In this document: in pieces, positions 61,833 to 64,000 of the stretch
Numbering within the stretch: position 1 is the first letter of the stretch
Layout of the letters: each line of letters begins with the position of its first letter
Assembly: GCF_019112545.1 (NCBI RefSeq)
Contig: NW_025064891.1
Span: 1,266,344-1,330,343 of the forward strand
Direction: 5' to 3'
Length of the DNA stretch: 64,000 nt
From: Guyanagaster necrorhizus
Lineage: Eukaryota; Basidiomycota; Agaricomycetes; Agaricales; Physalacriaceae
Made by a program: the position numbers and the translations under genes
Notes under the pieces: model-generated
The model's database searches: none
What the model saw: only the letters and a program-made list of their open reading frames with translations
What the model was told of the DNA's origin: nothing

Positions 61833-62276
61833 CCTTGGCGCTCGCGATCTTCTTTTTTCTTCTTCTTCTTCTCCTTCTTCTTCCTCTTTATTTTGTCAAT
61901 GTACTGTATTACCATCGCATAGACTTGCTTCATAGATTTCATCTTTGTATGTTTCGCTGCCGTCATTCTCTAATGGTTCTTTTTTTTTTCTTGTTACATC
62001 TTGACCTTTGGACAATCGCTCTCACGTTAATTTTACCGATCGCAGTGTTCCCCTCTCCATCCATCCTGTATCATCATTCTTACATAGACTTCGTAGACTT
62101 TTATCGTGCATACTGCAAACCCTGTACCTCGGAATTTATACACGGCAGGTAACCTAAAGTATAGATTGTAGCTAAATATACATATCAGCACGCAAGAGAC
62201 ATCTAGATCTACTCTAAAAAGAATCAGGGCGTCTAGTGTTTCTCTAGGAGGCATTATTTGGTGACGGAGGAGGGGT
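61833..62276. other. 3' region with CTT microsatellite
   Basis: Between the convergent arrestin and peroxidase genes. A CTT/TTC-rich tract lies at about 61848-61889. No gene recognised. Confidence 0.4.
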
Positions 62277-63826
62277 CTACTTCTCGTCCGATGACTTCAT
62301 GATCCAAAGTTCCGCCGAGGCGAACTGTTCGGTGGGTACTCCCAGTTCGAATAAGCGTGAGACAACGGCTGCGAAGCTAAGGAGGCGAATGAGCAAGAAT
62401 CGACCAAGGTAAGGTATTCGTGAGCTCACTCCTTGAAGAAGAGATCCTGATCATCAGCATAAGCCTTGGCATACTTCTTGAAACTCTTGTCTTGGGTCAG
62501 AACATAGTCAGTGCTATGAAAATTTTTCAATCAGCCGACAGAAATCGTCATGTGAAAAAGCGTACGGAAGCATCATGAGACTCTTCGTCTTCTTGTCCTG
62601 CAGTTGTTTCGGGCCGTTCCATTTCCTCCACACCCATCTGCAGAAGGCGTGAGAGAAAGGAATGATAGCAATTTCGGAGAACGAACGGCTCTTCGAAAAG
62701 CAATTTGTAATAGTCGTTGGTCAACGTGATAGGCGAGAAAGTCCACGGGCCGTCGAATCCGGAGCTGTGGGGGAACTATCAATCAAGGCCGAGACCTTCA
62801 TAATAACATTCACCTACCGATCGGTGTGGCAGCGTCCAAGAGCATGAGCACCAGATAGAGCGACGATTTCCTGGTCATTGAATCTAGACAGAACGGTAAA
62901 TGATAAGCTAACCAACCCTTCATTAAACATGCGTACCCCATACGATAGAAGATCTACGAGCCAATTAAGCATTGGTTGCCAACTTGATTAAAAGCACTTA
63001 CATTTCGGAGATGATCAGCACCTTGCGCAGCATCCGGGAGACGACCATCGGGAGTAGCCTGAGCCTGAACACCGTCCACTCTTCCAGGACGCCAGGGAAT
63101 CTTAGGGCCTGCCATTTCTTGAATAGCACAAACACCACCCAGAGTCCACAAGTCACCATAGCTAATCCAGGGGAACTCCGCCTTGACCTTTTCTATAACA
63201 TCACGTGCGACATGTAATCCAGCATTGGCGCCATGAAGAGACTCGGGCGCAAAACGCATTGTGGCATAGTTGCTGGAGAAAAATAGTGAGTTGGAGATAA
63301 TGGAGTTATGGACGCATTGACTTCACCTGCCGCCAGTCTTAGTTTCCTTGTCGTATGTACCAGACGAGTGCCAAGCCAGACGGAGAAGAACAGGCCCGTA
63401 CGAGCCGTCTATTGAGGACATTGTTAGCCTTTCGGGTGAGTACTTACGATATAACGCACCATCGTAGTTCTCCGCTCCGTCTTCAAGGATATCCGCGATC
63501 TTGTTGTACACCTGAGCACCTCGTTGCATCAACATGAACCCGATAAGTGTACGGACATACGCGCATACCTTTTGGTAATCCTCCTTCGTAGGAGTGAATG
63601 TAGTGGCCTGAGCAGGGGCAGCCAAGATGTCAGACAAGTAGTAATAGCCAGCACCACCACCAATTGCCAGCGCAGCTAAGCCAACATAGAGAGTAGTGTT
63701 GGACTTCGGGGTGGGTGCCTGCGTCGAATTGAAGCGACGGAAAGCAGAGCGATAATGTGTCCTTGCTGGCCTCGCAGCTGCCAGTGCCAGCGGCGCGCGA
63801 GCTCTGAAAAATGCGTTGAAGGACAT
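62277..63826 (-). CDS. CCP1: cytochrome c peroxidase, mitochondrial
   Basis: This class I haem peroxidase of the mitochondrial intermembrane space reduces hydrogen peroxide with cytochrome c. It starts with a basic presequence and a hydrophobic sorting segment at about residues 45-64 ([20 protein letters not shown]), the bipartite signal of Ccp1. The mature part has the distal His and Arg in [13 protein letters not shown], then [38 protein letters not shown], and the proximal His in [12 protein letters not shown]. Near the C-terminus are [15 protein letters not shown] and [13 protein letters not shown]. About seven introns fit. Bases 63827-64000 hold its promoter and nothing else recognised. 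Confidence 0.95.
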
Positions 63827-64000
63827 GATAGGAAATCAAGCCGAGGTTACGGTACAATATGACTTACTTTTCGTCGTAAGCAAGGTCGTGACCTCTCTGA
63901 CCATTCTGGGGAAATTTGTAATCACTACCGGCCAATCGCGTGTAAGCAGTTATTCACACGTCCCTGCGCCCAATCTGCACTTACCGAGGCCCGATATATG

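Noticed and set aside
1..64000. Search for intact transposons, CRISPR arrays or rRNA
   Set aside because: No terminal inverted repeats, transposase, reverse transcriptase motif, spaced repeats or rRNA sequence was recognised by eye.

Overview
The window comes from a filamentous fungus, most likely a basidiomycete of the Agaricomycetes. The evidence is dense short introns (mostly 45-65 nt with GT..AG ends) that interrupt almost every gene, CT-rich promoters, and gene families in their fungal form: a WOPR regulator, a Vps3844/DUF3844 protein, Ada2, Ccr4, Erg19-type mevalonate diphosphate decarboxylase, cytochrome c peroxidase and an alpha-arrestin. No bacterial operons, rRNA, tRNA, CRISPR array or intact transposon was seen. 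All gene models were assembled by eye from reading frames and splice signals, so outer ends are firmer than inner exon borders.

Layout. 1-6.5 kb: two related short-chain dehydrogenase/reductase (SDR) genes flank a secreted FAD-linked oxidoreductase and, on the other strand, the Qb-SNARE gene VTI1. 6.6-9.0 kb: ADA2 (minus). 10.1-11.3 kb: a nitrilase-like gene (minus). 11.3-14.7 kb: gene-poor. 14.7-18.3 kb: a small basic ORF, a C2H2 zinc-finger gene (minus) and, head to head with it, a mitochondrial carrier of the YMC1 type. 20.4-23.1 kb: an F-box gene (minus) head to head with a Vps3844-like membrane protein. 23.6-24.8 kb: a WOPR-domain regulator (minus). 24.8-34.7 kb: gene-poor except for a membrane-anchored glutaredoxin-fold protein at 28.9-29.8 kb. 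34.7-38.8 kb: mevalonate diphosphate decarboxylase and an O-fucosyltransferase-like type II membrane protein. 41.1-43.1 kb: CCR4. About 44.0-44.4 kb: a candidate small secreted protein in three exons. 45.3-47.2 kb: secreted serine carboxypeptidase. 47.6-51.9 kb: a 2-oxoglutarate/Fe(II) oxygenase and an aldo-keto reductase (both minus). 52.5-54.2 kb: an RUS (DUF647) protein. 55.0-58.4 kb: prefoldin subunit 4 (minus) head to head with sphingosine-1-phosphate lyase. 59.5-63.8 kb: an alpha-arrestin converging on cytochrome c peroxidase.

Most genes are unrelated housekeeping functions: transcription, mRNA decay, vesicle fusion, isoprenoid and sphingolipid metabolism, protein folding and peroxide defence. 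They do not form an obvious pathway. Compact head-to-head pairs share promoters of about 150-210 bp and sit between gene-poor stretches of 2-5 kb.

No clear new biological system was found. The best leads are an SDR copy with degraded active-site motifs, a glutaredoxin-fold membrane protein without its active-site cysteine, a hidden small secreted protein gene, a nitrilase that ends early, and two outlier-length introns.
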